Origin: Daucus carota subsp. sativus
Lineage: Eukaryota; Streptophyta; Magnoliopsida; Apiales; Apiaceae
DNA: 64,000 nt
Direction: 5' to 3'
NCBI RefSeq assembly: GCF_001625215.2
Contig: NC_030383.2
Coordinates: 57,774,949-57,838,948, forward strand
Below, in pieces: positions 1 to 10,800 of the stretch. Position 1 is the first letter of the stretch; every line of letters begins with the position of its first letter. Under the pieces are notes generated by a model, which saw only the letters and a list, made by a program, of their open reading frames with translations, made no database searches and was not told the origin of the DNA. The translations under genes were made by a program, and so were the position numbers.

Positions 1-43
1 GACCCAAAAAAGCTATATAATTATATATTCTTGTAAATTAATA

Positions 44-967
44 CTAGCTTATAGCCCGTGCAAGGCACGGGAGCTTTTTAATTATTTATAAACTTTTTAA
101 ATATATTTTAATTGGTGTGAAAAAATTAATTTATAAATAATAAATTAAAATTGTATATATCATGCCAAAGTATTAAATTCTTTCTATCAAATTTTAAACC
201 AACTCCTATTAGATTATATTTATAAATGTATTTTATACTAGAATTATTATAATGTCATTTAAATATTTTTTTAAAAATTTTTATGGTTCGAGATTAAAAT
301 TGATGAACACAATTTGTTTTGAATTAAGAAGATGAATCATAAACGTGCAATAAGATGGTAGAATTTGTTTTGGATTAAGAAATTTTTTTTGTATTTGTTC
401 CTCACATAAATCGGGCTTATTAATTTTGAAATATATTAGGTAAAAATAATTTTGTGACTGTGCGATTTATATGATTTTACAAATAAAATTGGTAGAAAAT
501 ATTTATTTTGGATCAAAAAAAATCATAAACACGTGAAATACTGAATTTGTTTTGGATTCAGAAAAGGATTTATAAACATGCAAGTAGATATCAGTTGTCT
601 TATGGAACAAAAGTTAATTTTGTTCTAATCCAACGGTGCTTATTTGTTCAATATACGATCCGATGGATAAAAATAATTTTGTGACGGTGTGATTTATACG
701 ATTCCACAATTAAAATTTGTAGGAAATATTTATTTTGAATTAAAAAAAACCAAAAACACATGAAAGACAGAATTTGTTTTGAATTCAGAAAAGGAATTAT
801 AAACATGCAAGTAGATGTCAGTTTCCTTATTAGAACAGAATTTAATTTTGTTCTAATCTAACGGTGCTTATTTGTTCAATATACGATCCAACGGATGATA
901 AGCTTTTGGACCACAGGACCATGCGACCAAATTATCTCCCTTACGCTTATTATATATAAGTATATAA
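44..967 (-). mobile_element. Non-autonomous Helitron, minus orientation
   Basis: Read on the minus strand, the 3' end is a perfect 7-bp-stem hairpin (CCCGTGC-CTT-GCACGGG, about 55-71) followed by a short spacer, then CTAG and a host T at position 43. This is the standard Helitron 3' terminus (hairpin, CTRR, insertion between A and T). The other end, near 967, carries a TATACTTATATA-like motif like the 5' end of the better-preserved Helitron at 38659-39931, but the leading TC is not intact, so this boundary is approximate. There are no terminal inverted repeats, no target-site duplication and no Rep/helicase coding sequence. It is a non-autonomous copy. Confidence 0.6.
432..895. repeat. Two-unit tandem repeat inside Helitron
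   Basis: Two units of about 230 bp lie head to tail, starting near 432 and 666. Both contain 'ATTTTGTGAC', 'ATATTTATTTTG', 'ATAAACATGCAAGTAGAT', 'TTTTGTTCTAATC' and 'CAATATACGATCC' in the same order. A diverged partial third unit precedes them (about 280-390). Internal subrepeats are common in non-autonomous Helitrons. Confidence 0.75.
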
Positions 968-1346
968 TTCAAAAAGTATATTGTATTTGTTATATATTAA
1001 ATAAAAGCAACAATTATTTTATGCAGAAACTAAAAAGTTTAAAATAATTGCCTGCCTGCTTAAATTCGTTCCTAGCTAACTGACTAAAATCCTACATTCT
1101 TGTTCTTTATGACTTTATCGTTTGACGAAAAATAATGTCCTTATTCGATTTTATGTTATTTCACCAAGCACAAATATACACATACAATTCACAGGTACCC
1201 CTTGCATAACTTTATTCATTTACAACATTTCAACATTAATTACAGTTTTTATCAGTTAAAAAACACTGATGTCGCCCCATTGCACAGTTGCATACAACGA
1301 AAAAGAAGATGAAATTTTCCAACATTCCCCAAAAATCACACCATCG

Positions 1347-1940
1347 TTAATAAGCCCTGCTGTAGTAACTCAAAGGTGGGGCCATGCTCTTTTGTTTCTC
1401 CAACTCCTTATAAAACTTCCTAATAAATTCTTCCGCAGCCTTGTCCAGCTGATCCGTATTCTCCTCCGCATCTTTAATCGAAAACGGCGAATCCGAAACC
1501 CTCAGCTGCCTACCAGGGCTCTTCCCGAACCCCGGCAGACTAATAGCAGGCGAGGCCTCCACGCTTCCCTCGTAAATAGACCTGTTTGTTGTAGTGCTAT
1601 ACACTCTTTGCTGAGTGTACTTGTGACGATACTGGTAATAACTTTTGTTGCGTCTCCGAATTAAGGGCGTGTTACTGCAGCTGAACTCGTACTCTTTTCT
1701 AGGTGACACGTAGGATGTCGCGACGTCGGTGGATCGGCACACGGAGGAGGCAGCGTAGTGGTGGTGGAGCATCAGGCTGCTCCGGGTTGAAGTGGTTGCA
1801 TGCTGGCGTTTAAGCATGAGATGAAGATCAGTTATTCTGAGCTTGCTCTTTGACAAGCCTTTCTTTAGCATGTAGAAAACTATGCTTAGAGTCTTTGACA
1901 ACTTTGTGGCTACAAGTGATGAACATTCTTCTACTTCCAT
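1347..1940 (-). CDS. DUF761 domain protein
   Basis: Single-exon gene of 197 residues. The C-terminal segment LDKAAEEFIRKFYKELEKQK (residues 165-184) is the short amphipathic helix that defines the plant DUF761 family, whose members include Avr9/Cf-9-rapidly-elicited proteins. The middle is basic and rich in His, Ser and Tyr and predicts no enzyme fold. I start at the ATG of MEVEECSS at 1940. The frame is open upstream to 2036, but those 32 residues would overlap a good TATA box at 2013-2022 and are not family-like. Family members are small and are usually linked to defence or development, with no known biochemical activity. The family call is firm; function cannot be said from sequence. Confidence 0.85.
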   Translation of the reverse strand: MEVEECSSLVATKLSKTLSIVFYMLKKGLSKSKLRITDLHLMLKRQHATTSTRSSLMLHHHYAASSVCRSTDVATSYVSPRKEYEFSCSNTPLIRRRNKSYYQYRHKYTQQRVYSTTTNRSIYEGSVEASPAISLPGFGKSPGRQLRVSDSPFSIKDAEENTDQLDKAAEEFIRKFYKELEKQKSMAPPLSYYSRAY

Positions 1941-2012
1941 ATCAACAAAAATTAAAATTAAGTGTAATGTAGCTTGTTTAGAGAGTGAAATGAATTGATG
2001 TACAGAAGAAAC

Positions 2013-2022
2013 TATATATATA
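2013..2022 (-). promoter_or_regulatory. TATA box of DUF761 gene
   Basis: TATATATA on the minus strand about 75 bases upstream of the chosen ATG at 1940. The spacing fits a core promoter with a 40-50 nt 5' UTR and argues against the further-upstream in-frame ATG at 2036. Confidence 0.5.
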
Positions 2023-2040
2023 CACACTGCACACATTGTG

Positions 2041-3080
2041 GAAAATTATGATAGAGTGGTATTATTTTAATAAATGGTAGGAAATTAATATTACTTTTAT
2101 AACTTTCGGTTGGTGCAATTTGAAATGCATTAAGTCCTACAATACTGTCTAATTAAGTCGATCGTGTGGTATTAAGTACCTTTAATTAAAAAAAGTACCT
2201 TTAATTAAACTAATCCCTGCTAATATTTCTCCTAAGTACAGCCATCTTCTAGGCTCTCCTAGGTCTTGTTGGTTGTTAAGATAATGAAACAGGGAGCTGT
2301 AGTAGTATCAGAACTTCTAGTAGATGAATATAGTATTATGTTTTGATTAGGATAAGAAGCCATGAAAGATTAAACAAAATCCGCTTTTGACTTTGAGTGT
2401 AAGTGTGTAATGATTAAGGGCAATAAATCAGAAAGTTTAGGCATGCAAAGTTGAGCTTGAGGTCTATCCAAAACCACAAATGTGTCAAGGAAGTGATGGA
2501 TTAGTTAAAAGAAGAGCTTTTAAGCACGAAAAAGAGAGAAAATGACTAAGTTATGTTAAGTTGATTATGCATGTAGCTTGGTAATTAGGGTCTTGTACGG
2601 AACATTAAAATATACATTCCATTAACCATGGGAGAGAGCCCACATTGAACCACTAAGTGAAGCCCGGTTAAATTAAGTACCGATTAGTTTTGAATTTTTC
2701 ACTGAGAAAAGCAAGCGAGACTAATTGGTCTCGAATCGAGTTCTAATCGATGTGTACGTGTATACCCTCGTAGCATTACAAACAATGACTCCGACAAATT
2801 TAGGTGACCATGAGTCTCACTTTCGGTTCCTGCGTGTCTTTTCACATCCTCGAATTCAGTGCAGATAGAGCATGCAACGTGTTTGGTCGCGAACACATCC
2901 ATACAATCACACGATGATGAAGATTGTTTTACAGATCTGTGCCTGATATTATGATATGGACCTGTTCTTCTAAAATTCAGATCTTTAGTTGAAGTCCTCG
3001 CGGATCATATAATCAAATATCCCTAGCTAATCTTGACTGTAATGACCGTAATCCGCCTAATATGATATGAGGCAGCACTG
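2041..3080. other. Gene-free upstream region
   Basis: About 1 kb between the DUF761 promoter and the first hAT MITE. The open frame at 2699-2902 (minus) has no family resemblance and no gene-like context. No RNA gene, repeat ends or splice-linked coding segments were seen. Confidence 0.5.
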
Positions 3081-3088
3081 GTGTGTGC

Positions 3089-3352
3089 TAGGGGTGGCAA
3101 TATCAGACACGACCCGAAACCCGACACGAACCCGACCCAACCCGAAACCCGATTTACTGAGACAGAAACCCGAAAGTGACCCGAAAATCACCCGACAGAC
3201 CCGAAATGGACCCGAAATGACCCGAAACTAGAATTTCATTTGTAATAACTTCAATTTTTGGTTTTATTCAATTTTAAGTGATTTTAGGTTGACCCGAAAT
3301 CGACCCGATTGCTGACACGAACACGACCCGTTACCCGAAATTGCCACCCCTA
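3089..3352. mobile_element. hAT-type MITE with exact 8-bp TSD
   Basis: The 264-bp element has 13-bp perfect terminal inverted repeats (TAGGGGTGGCAAT / ATTGCCACCCCTA) and is flanked by the identical 8-bp duplication GTGTGTGC (3081-3088 and 3353-3360). An 8-bp TSD and TAGGGGTG-type ends are diagnostic of hAT transposons. The interior is dominated by ACCCGA/GACCCG motifs and has no coding capacity. Confidence 0.92.
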
Positions 3353-3379
3353 GTGTGTGCGATAACTATTGATGGATAT

Positions 3380-3972
3380 AAGGGGTGGTCATTCTCCTGT
3401 GTGCTCCAACCCGGTCCCATCCCCGGTTTGCTAAATTTTTCGGGGACCGGACAAAAAACGGGAAAATTTTTATAAAAATTTTGATATCGGGACGGGGTCG
3501 GGAAAACGGGATTTGTAACCACTATATCCCGATTGTATATATATAAAATATTTTTATATATTATACTAAATAAATTATTAAAAATAGATATCATTTATAA
3601 ATATTATTAAAATAAAAAATAATCTATAATTTTGTTAATCATTTTTTCATTGTAATATAATATATTATAATTTTAAAATCAATTTTGATATGATTTTATG
3701 TTAAAAATATGAGATGATATCATTTTTTTAGTATATTACGAGTTAGTAGATTGATTTTTTAATAAAAAAATATTATACATTATAATATTATTATTTAAAT
3801 TAAATAATAAAAATTTGAATTCTCGCCGGGATCCCCGTTCGGGACGAGGATCATAGTTGGAAAAAATCCTTATTCGGATTCAGGGCGGGTTCAGGGATCG
3901 GTATCAAATTTTGGGATCGAGGGTGGGGATAGTATTCCCAATTCTCGAAATGCCCCTGTGCCCATCCCTACT
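3380..3972. mobile_element. Degenerate hAT-like element
   Basis: The left end AGGGGTGGTCA and right end TGCCCATCCCT form weak inverted termini. GC-rich CCCCG/CGGGG arms lie just inside each end around an AT-rich core, a layout typical of a plant hAT MITE group whose arms read like repeated GGGACGGG. No clean 8-bp duplication is visible, so boundaries are approximate. The short minus-strand open frame across 3331-3594 is not a gene. Confidence 0.5.
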
Positions 3973-3998
3973 GATAGCCCATCTGCGAATTAAATTTT

Positions 3999-4789
3999 AT
4001 TAAGGTTACCGGCCGCCTCCTTCCTCTCTTCCTCCTCCATTAGGGTTTGTCTTTTTTCAAGTAAATCAAGGGGCTTCCACTGGTTTTCTCCGGTGGAAAG
4101 CCCCAACCCCTTCATTATCTATCTTTTACTCTCGATAATTTCTTTTCAATAAAACTCAATCTTTGGGTGTTTGTGTCTCCTTTTGGAGTGTGTGGTTTAT
4201 CTCTCCTTTTGGAGTTTTTATTTAGTCATGACTGGGTTTATTTCGTGTTGCACCTGTTGAAAACGAGTTTATTGATATTTTGGTGATCTACAAAAACTGT
4301 ATCGAATCTGGGACGGTGGTGATTATTGCAAGAGCTCACCTTTCACAATCAAAGATTGTTCATCATTCACGGGTTTACACTTTCGGCATGTCTATAGCTG
4401 GTATCCGGCATGTAGATAACTGGGGTGCCTTCGGCAGGTCTATAGTTGGTACCCGGCATGTAGATAGCTGTGGTGTCACTTCTTCAATCTCGATTTATGC
4501 GATTGGTGTTTCTGAACATTGGGCTAACAATAGTTTTTAAGTGATATGGTCAATTGCGATGTTACTGTTTCTAGAGATTTTGGTGCAATTTGGATCGCTT
4601 GGATGTCTTTGATTTCGTTTTTAGCTTCAAGAATTTTTAAATTCATTGTGTTAAACGATCAGGAAACAAATTATCTAATTGTTTTTAGCATGTTATTTGT
4701 TTTACTACCTGGTTGTATCGATAGTTGGGGTTTTGTCCCGACTGTATTATATTCAAGTTACTGAAATCTTCTTGCATTTGTCAAAAAAA
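3999..4789 (+). mobile_element. ORF-less poly(A) retroposon, copy A
   Basis: About 790 bp ending in CATTTGTCAAAAAAA, with a probable TSD TAAATTTT (3991-3998 and 4790-4797). It is colinear with copy C on the minus strand (6450-7195). Shared landmarks in order are CTCCTTTTGGAGTG repeats, ACGGTGGTGATTAT, a short TTCA-rich block, and the tail segment ending GTCAAAAAAA. Open frames at 4280-4540 and 4546-4764 are not conserved in the other copies. The poly(A) tail and TSDs show target-primed reverse transcription by a LINE machinery, but I see no LINE domains and no clear pol III boxes. Confidence 0.6.
4382..4477. repeat. 48-bp tandem duplication inside retroposon A
   Basis: Two adjacent 48-bp units beginning TTCGGCA(T/G)GTCTATAG and containing GG(T)A(T/C)CCGGCATGTAGATA differ at only a handful of positions. 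The duplication makes up much of the meaningless open frame there. Confidence 0.8.
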
Positions 4790-4950
4790 TAAATTTTGAA
4801 TTTAATTAAATGATATGTTGATATATGTATAAATAAAAATTAGGTCTGAGTTTCATTTCAAATCTGACACATGAGAGATGAAGTTAGACCTCAATCTCTA
4901 CGAGACAATTATAATATTATAATATATTTGATATAAAAATGTAAATATAA

Positions 4951-5171
4951 GCCCGCAAGGGTTGGTTCAACTGGTTAAAAAGGGGACAAGTATCCTCTTG
5001 GTCACAGGTTCGACTCCCGAAGGGAGCAGAATTTGTGATTATGCCTCTTGGATCAGAGCCTGTCGCGCTTAGGTGCGGTTTACCTTGGTTCACGTAGTTT
5101 GCAGGCTATTGCGTGAGCGAACGCACCCGAAGGGTAGCGGCTGCGGGTTCCTACGTTAAAAAAAAAATAAA
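4951..5171 (+). mobile_element. tRNA-derived SINE with 16-bp TSD
   Basis: The head carries pol III promoter boxes: A-box-like GGTTCAACTGGTTA (about 4972) and B box GGTTCGACTCC (about 5008). The body is unrelated to tRNA (CACCCGAAGGGTAGCGGCTG) and the tail is A-rich. It sits between identical 16-bp duplications AAAAATGTAAATATAA (4935-4950 and 5172-5187). Structure and TSD together identify a SINE and not a tRNA gene: there is no acceptor-stem pairing and no intact anticodon arm. Confidence 0.88.
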
Positions 5172-5245
5172 AAAAATGTAAATATAAAATAACTTATATA
5201 TAATATTAATACCTATTCTAACAAATGATGTGATAAATGGATGAC

Positions 5246-6430
5246 TTTTTTTTGACAAACGAATAATTTATTAACATAAAACACTTAACAAAGTAAGTAG
5301 CGGCAAGTAGCGGAATCTAGAGGGGACAAAGCTCTAAACTGTCAACTACATCTTTATTGTGAGTAAAGATGAGCTAACAATTTGTCATTTTATTTTCAGA
5401 TCGCTTAGCACATAGAATATTCAAATTATTTAATCTAAAAAATATAACAATTTGAAAATATTAGTATCGCCATTAAACTTCACGTAAGTACCATATGTAG
5501 CTAACGTTCATAACTATCAATTACATCAACTAATATTGGAGCAACATGTAAAAAATACTAACAAATCCCAAACTCTCCGCAAACTCTACTTTTCTTTCCC
5601 GCGCCTCTTTCTTTTCTTTGCTTGGCAGCTGGGGGCTTCCACCGGATTTCTACCGTTGGAAAACCCCAAAATCATTTATTTTCTTTGTTTGTTCTTCTTT
5701 CTTTCAATGAAATTTGTTTTAAAGTTTGAATTTTCCTAAAAATCTTTCCTGTTAGGTAAGATTAGTTTTTTTTCCAGTTTTGGTATTAATGTGTTTTTTC
5801 GGATCTAAGGATTAAAACCTTTTCCGATTGGCCTTCATTAATTCTCTTAAATCTCAATTCCACGGAACTACGGATTTCTCGTTCTTCCCAGTGATTTTGT
5901 TCTCGACAGTGGTAGGAGTTATCTTGTTTTTGTGAGCTAAATCCCCAGATCTAAGGATTGTCTTGATTTAGCTAGTATTTCATTTACACATTTGCAAATC
6001 TAAGGCTGTTAGGGTGTGGATTTGGTTTTTGTTGCCTCACCGTTTGTGTGAGTTTTGTTATTTTCTCACCATTTTGTGTGAGTATGATGTTTGATTTAGT
6101 AATAAAAGTTGTTAGGGGATTGCATTTTCAGTCGATAGCTCAAACTTGTTATGGCAGAAGCGAAAGTGGCGAAGCATGTGTAAATATCTTCAACAAATCA
6201 CGTGATTTTATCTCCAAGAAGAATAGATTAATCAATGATTGTTTCTGTATTTTGTTTGTTCGACGCGACTGTTTATGTAGATGTCGTATGGCTTTTTATT
6301 ATTGAATGAACTCATTTATCAAAAAAAAATATTGGAGCAACAAATGCCCCTAAAAAATGATCAAAATTTTGTTGTACGATATTCACCACCGTCCCACGAT
6401 CGAAGAGAGCCTTTAATATAAATCACCTAA
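5246..6430 (-). mobile_element. Retroposon copy D, split by copy B
   Basis: Minus-strand copy of the copy A/C family. Its poly(A) is the T-run at 5246-5253, followed by TTGACAAA. 'TGTCATTTTATTTTCAGAT' near 5382-5400 matches copy C near 6558-6575. The element is interrupted at 5547-6327 by retroposon B and resumes at 6328 with sequence matching C (ATTCACCACCG versus AATCACCACCG). Its 5' part is missing or too diverged after about 6430. Confidence 0.55.
5547..6327 (+). mobile_element. Poly(A) retroposon, copy B, nested in D
   Basis: About 780 bp with a 3' end CATTTATC followed by an A-run, flanked by an exact 15-bp duplication AATATTGGAGCAACA (5532-5546 and 6328-6342). The 5' region shares GGGGGCTTCCACCGG and the following GGAAA-CCCC block with copy A. 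The open frames at 5536-5739 and 6048-6305 show no protein family. The TSD and tail prove retroposition. The B interior is more diverged from A and C than these are from each other, so it may be a subfamily. Confidence 0.75.
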
Positions 6431-6449
6431 AATATCATAGCGAAGAGAG

Positions 6450-7195
6450 TTTTTTTTTTTTTGACAAAATGCATGAATTAAAACTCTCAAACACAGTCTG
6501 GACAAATACCCGAACTGATAATACAACCTAATTGGGAAATAAATGAGCTAAATAACTAGTCATTTTATTTTCAGATTGCATAACAAACTGTATATAAATT
6601 TTCTTGACAATAAAAATGATTACAAAGGTTTCCCAATTAAGCATTCCACTCGACACCAACAATCTTGAACGCGCACATAAAAAACAGGTGATAGTCCCGT
6701 GTTCATACCCGTCAGTTACGCCAACTGAGGCCAGGGGTACAGATTTCTCCATATATTGAATAATCTATCGTTGTGGAATGTGAGTTTTTGTGATAATCAC
6801 CACCGTTTTAGATTCAAAGCAGGCTTCCCAGATCTCCCAATACACTAATTGAATTATTATTAACGGATCAAAATAACAAAATAGAACACATCAAAACATA
6901 TTAAAACACACCAACCACTCCAAAAGGAGAGACACAAACCACTCCAAAAGAAGAGACATAAAACACCCAAAAGGATAGATGCAGGAATCAAAAATCTCAC
7001 CCAAGAGATGAAGATTATTGAAGAAAAAAACAAAAAAACAAGAGAAAGACAATATAGGTCTCCTGCGATGACTTATTTAGATTGAGTGTAGGAGTAGAGG
7101 GGAGGGGGATGGGGAGGGGAGGCGGCGGGTGAGAAGAAATATGGGGAAAGAGGGGGTCAACTCTCATTAGGATTTTGTGGCGATCAGTTTTGTTT
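6450..7195 (-). mobile_element. Poly(A) retroposon, copy C
   Basis: 746 bp on the minus strand with its A-tail at 6450-6462. Its flanks repeat 13 bp with one mismatch, ATAGCGAAGAGAG (6437-6449) and ATAGCGAACAGAG (7196-7208). Colinear with copy A over most of its length, including two TCTC(C/T)TTTTGGAGTGG units. It has no convincing ORF; the minus-strand frame 6528-6752 is not shared with A. Confidence 0.75.
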
Positions 7196-7856
7196 ATAGC
7201 GAACAGAGTTTAATCGGTAAGAGAATGAAGATTTAGAAGGTGGAGAAATGACTGTTGGAGCCCAAATTAAGGGGGAGTCGAATTATTATAATTGAATGAT
7301 TTTTATGCATACATAGGATAATTAATATAAGGGGAACCAATCAAATATCGTTAAATATGATTTGTAGAAAAAAGTTGAAAACAAATTTTAGGAATTAACT
7401 TTTTTCTAGTCTAAATAGACTAAATTTAAATTCAAATCTATCCAAATTTAATCTAGAAAACAATACGTAATTCTAAACTGAGAAGGAAAAAGAAAATCCA
7501 ACCATAAAACATCACAAATAAAACTTGTGTCCAGATCACCACAAAGAGCAGAGAGGAAACAATTTGAAAATCTAATGCGTCTATTTCTGTGTAATTCTCC
7601 CATCGACAACCTTGATTTCTATTTTTCCTGGTCAGGACCTCTCTATCATATGTATTAAAGATGATATGCCTAAACTCCTACTACAATTATTATTGATTTG
7701 ACATCAGTTTTTGATCATTACAAGCCAGGACAAATTACTTCATGTTTTGGTTATGAACCATGCACACCACGTTTTAAACCTAATTCTGAGCTCCTGCGTG
7801 ATTTTCCTTTTACTTGTGTGGTTTCGAGGGTCGTTTGTTGGGATCAATATTAATTA

Positions 7857-8047
7857 CGAATTTTCTATGGTGTGTCCATGGGCACACAATAGTCACTAAC
7901 TCTCATGATAATACTAGTTTTTGATTGGTGGATGGATAATAAATATGAATGACCCCTGCATTCACACCAATTCCACCAATCAAATGAAACCATTTTAATG
8001 AGAGTTGGTGCTTATTGTGTGCCCTTGGGCACACATTAGAAAGACCG
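7857..8047. mobile_element. MULE-type MITE with exact 9-bp TSD
   Basis: 191-bp foldback element flanked by TATTAATTA on both sides (7848-7856 and 8048-8056). Terminal inverted repeats of about 45 bp pair GGGCACACAATAG-type sequence on each arm, ending in ACTCTCAT. A 9-bp TSD with long TIRs is the Mutator-like signature. The related sequence GTGCCC-GGGCAC recurs in the element at 8130-8700. Confidence 0.85.
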
Positions 8048-8129
8048 TATTAATTATAGCTAATTTACTTTGATGTTAAACAGTCAATTTATTTAAACCC
8101 AGAATTGTATTAGACAGAGATTATATATA

Positions 8130-8700
8130 AGGGGCTGGCTAACTTGTGCCTTCGGGGCACAGGTTAAAGTGTATTTAATGTATCTTGGTGGCAGCTGACA
8201 ATTAATGTGATTCTAGTTTTTTGTAACAATACATTAATGACTAATTAGATTCAAATCATATTTGATATTTTATTTAATCATATATTGTATTATAATTTTT
8301 ATTATTATATTTTTTAAGAATATTAAAATAATAAAAGACTCATAAATTTATTATTAAATATCAGATTGGCCGATTTTAGTTAGAAGGCTGATTTTAATTT
8401 GAAAATTAGTTTGCATGTAAGGGGGCCTCGTTATTATTTGTGGGATGAAATCAATTAAAAATTATCATATAAAATGTGATAAAAGAATTATTCTATGTTC
8501 CGCCATTTTTTTGAAATTTAACAATATTTTATTATAAATATAAAATTTAGAAGACAAATCAAAAATAGATGTATAATTAATACTTAATAAATTTTTGAAT
8601 GATTCTATACAAATACACTGATAACTATGCAAACATAAGAGTAGTTGACTGTATTAATTACTACTTATCCTGTGCCCAGGGCACAGGTTAGCCACTCCGT
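8130..8700. mobile_element. MULE-like MITE related to the preceding one
   Basis: The left arm GGCTGGCTAACTTGTGCC and the right arm, read in reverse, GAGTGGCTAACCTGTGCCC form about 40-bp imperfect terminal inverted repeats. The interior is very AT-rich with no ORF. No clean 9-bp TSD could be matched, so ends are approximate. Confidence 0.65.
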
Positions 8701-8737
8701 ATATAAACCTTGACTCAAACAAAATTTGTTATTATTA

Positions 8738-8969
8738 CTCCCTCCATTCCAAAATAATAGTCGCTTTGACTTTTTGCACGTATTTTGAGTTGCATAAAAA
8801 ACATATTTCTAAATGTTATTTTTCAAATTTTTTTTTTGAATAAAAATAGGGATGTTAAACTTTTATTCAGAAAAAGAAAAATTCAAAAATAATGTATAGA
8901 AGCATGTTTTTTTACACCTTAAACTACGTGCACAAAGTCAAAGCGACTATTATTTTGGAATGGAGGGAG
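8738..8969. mobile_element. Stowaway MITE
   Basis: 232 bp with long, nearly perfect inverted repeats beginning CTCCCTCCATTCCAAAATAA, flanked by the TA dinucleotide on both sides. CTCCCTCC ends and a TA target duplication are diagnostic of Stowaway (Tc1/mariner). The arms extend past 40 bp, so a transcript would fold into a strong hairpin. Confidence 0.93.
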
Positions 8970-9305
8970 TAGCTATGTACTGCAACATTTATTACTTCCA
9001 TCTCCATCAACAATCACAATTTACAATAACCTAAATTTCATTGTATTTAAAATTCATTTTATCAAATTTACTTACATAATAATGTTAAAGATAGGACTCT
9101 TGAGTTTGTAAATTCAAAAACTATTTCTAGAGATATAAAAAATTAACATAAAAAATCGTTATGTATAAGCTAGAGTAAATTTATTAAACTTAAAAATTGT
9201 GACACACCACGCGTTGACTAGATAAAGATTATTTAGGTCCTTTACAAATACAAACACATAACTGACGCATATAAATTTGCTAGTATTTTTTCGTATTGTT
9301 AGATC

Positions 9306-9307
<2 letters not shown>

Positions 9308-9356
<49 letters not shown>
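9308..9356. repeat. (AT)n microsatellite
   Basis: 49 bp of uninterrupted alternating A and T. It creates a poly-Tyr/Ile artefact frame on the minus strand. Confidence 0.98.
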
Positions 9357-9359
<3 letters not shown>

Positions 9360-9937
9360 GTGAATTTGAGATATTATAAATGATATTAGATTTTTCCACA
9401 TTATGCATTAGACAAACAGTATTATGTCCGTGTAAGCATATAACTCACGTATACCAATTAGACTAAATAAAAAATTTATATGTCTTTATAAATATAAGCG
9501 CATAACTTGGGAAATTTATGAATTCGTAATCAATCATCCCATGTCAACAAAAGGTATTTATAACTTGGACTCTTAAAATTTATATTTTCTTTTGTCAATG
9601 TCTACATATACGTAGATAGATTGTATTGAATACAATAGCTGCATCAAAATTTTTTTTCATTTAATAAAGTTTATTTTCTAACTGAAGATCATGCAAGATG
9701 TCTCTAGAAATTTAAAAATAAGACTTTAATGATTGAAGAGATGAACACATTTTATAATATCACGAATTCATGTTAATACCGTTTATTCAATGGACATGAA
9801 TGTAATGAATGTTACACTAATTCCTTGTTATAATATATTATCCTTTCAAAGAAATACATTATCCAACATAAATAATAATCTAAGAAGTTGCATCATTGTA
9901 TGTAGTTGACCCCGATATCCTACTTAACTATGTGTTA

Positions 9938-10181
9938 TTCCTTCGATCCCTTTTTACATGTTTATTTTAGTTTTCGTGAAGTCAAATTGATCAAAATTTG
10001 ACGAAACATACCAATATCTATTCATTAATTTTAAAATCTGAAAATCACATATTAAAATAGATTAAATATAATTTTTAATGATATAATTTATATTATTTTT
10101 TCTCAATTATATAATACTCCACGTAAATTTGAGTCAGAATACAATAAATTTGAATGGTCAAATGGATGGGCAACGAGGGAA
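9938..10181. mobile_element. Degenerate Stowaway-like element
   Basis: Left TATTCCTTCGATCCC and right, in reverse, TATTCCCTCGTTGCCC are weak CTCCCTCC-like termini bordered by TA. The interior contains a GTCAAATTGATCAAAATTTGA block common in this MITE class. It is old and diverged. Confidence 0.4.
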
Positions 10182-10800
10182 TACTAATCTATGCCGCTTA
10201 GTCAAAATATGGATTAATTGTTATCAAGTGTCATTAAGTTACATTAGTGAGCACGTCTACCACGTCATTCAACTCAAAGCCGTTTGCATAGGCGGCTGCT
10301 ACCAGGTAACTACATGCAATATTTCCAAAATACCCTCAATATCAACCTTGACCAATAAACCACATTGCATAGCTAACAGGTCTGCCATTTATACCCGGTA
10401 TAAAAACAAAAAAAACATTTGATGTTTATAATTTTATTTTGAGTACTCAAACATAAGAATCTATGAAATCGTCTAATGTTATATTTAGCTTTATTATGTG
10501 ACTACACTACAAATTAGTTAATATGCACATGAATGTATATTTATAAAATAATATATATATATAAATCATTGCACATATGATTATTTGTGCCTATTTAAAT
10601 CGAGTGACCCACAATAACACAAGACGAAAACAATTGTTTAATTGAAGCAAGTAACAGAAGGGTAATATGGGCAAGATAGATGATAATAAACTGCTCCATT
10701 GGAGTTTCCATCATCAAGAGTATATGGCTTGGACTTTTGTACACTTAATATAATTACACAAACACTACATACACTACATGAAAAGGAAAGAATATATGTG
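10182..10800. other. Gene-free AT-rich stretch
   Basis: No supported gene, RNA or mobile-element ends. The final part probably holds the promoter of the gene whose untranslated first exon ends at 10900, but no clear TATA box could be fixed. Confidence 0.4.

Noticed and set aside
1269..1664. Plus-strand 131-residue frame opposite the DUF761 gene
   Set aside because: It is the antisense shadow of the minus-strand gene, which has the family motif and a TATA box.
1941..2036. 32-residue N-terminal extension of the DUF761 protein
   Set aside because: It would overlap the likely TATA box and is not family-like; the ATG at 1940 is preferred.
4280..4764. Two plus-strand frames as small genes
   Set aside because: They lie within retroposon A, one is built from a 48-bp tandem duplication, and they are not conserved in copies C or D.
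4960..5040. tRNA gene
   Set aside because: A and B boxes are present but there is no cloverleaf with acceptor pairing; the poly(A) tail and 16-bp TSD make it a SINE.
3081..9000. CRISPR-like or phage-like repeat cluster
   Set aside because: The repeats are dispersed transposons with TSDs in a plant nuclear context; there are no regular spacers.
9159..9401. Minus-strand frame with Tyr-Ile repeats
   Set aside because: Artefact of the (AT)n microsatellite.
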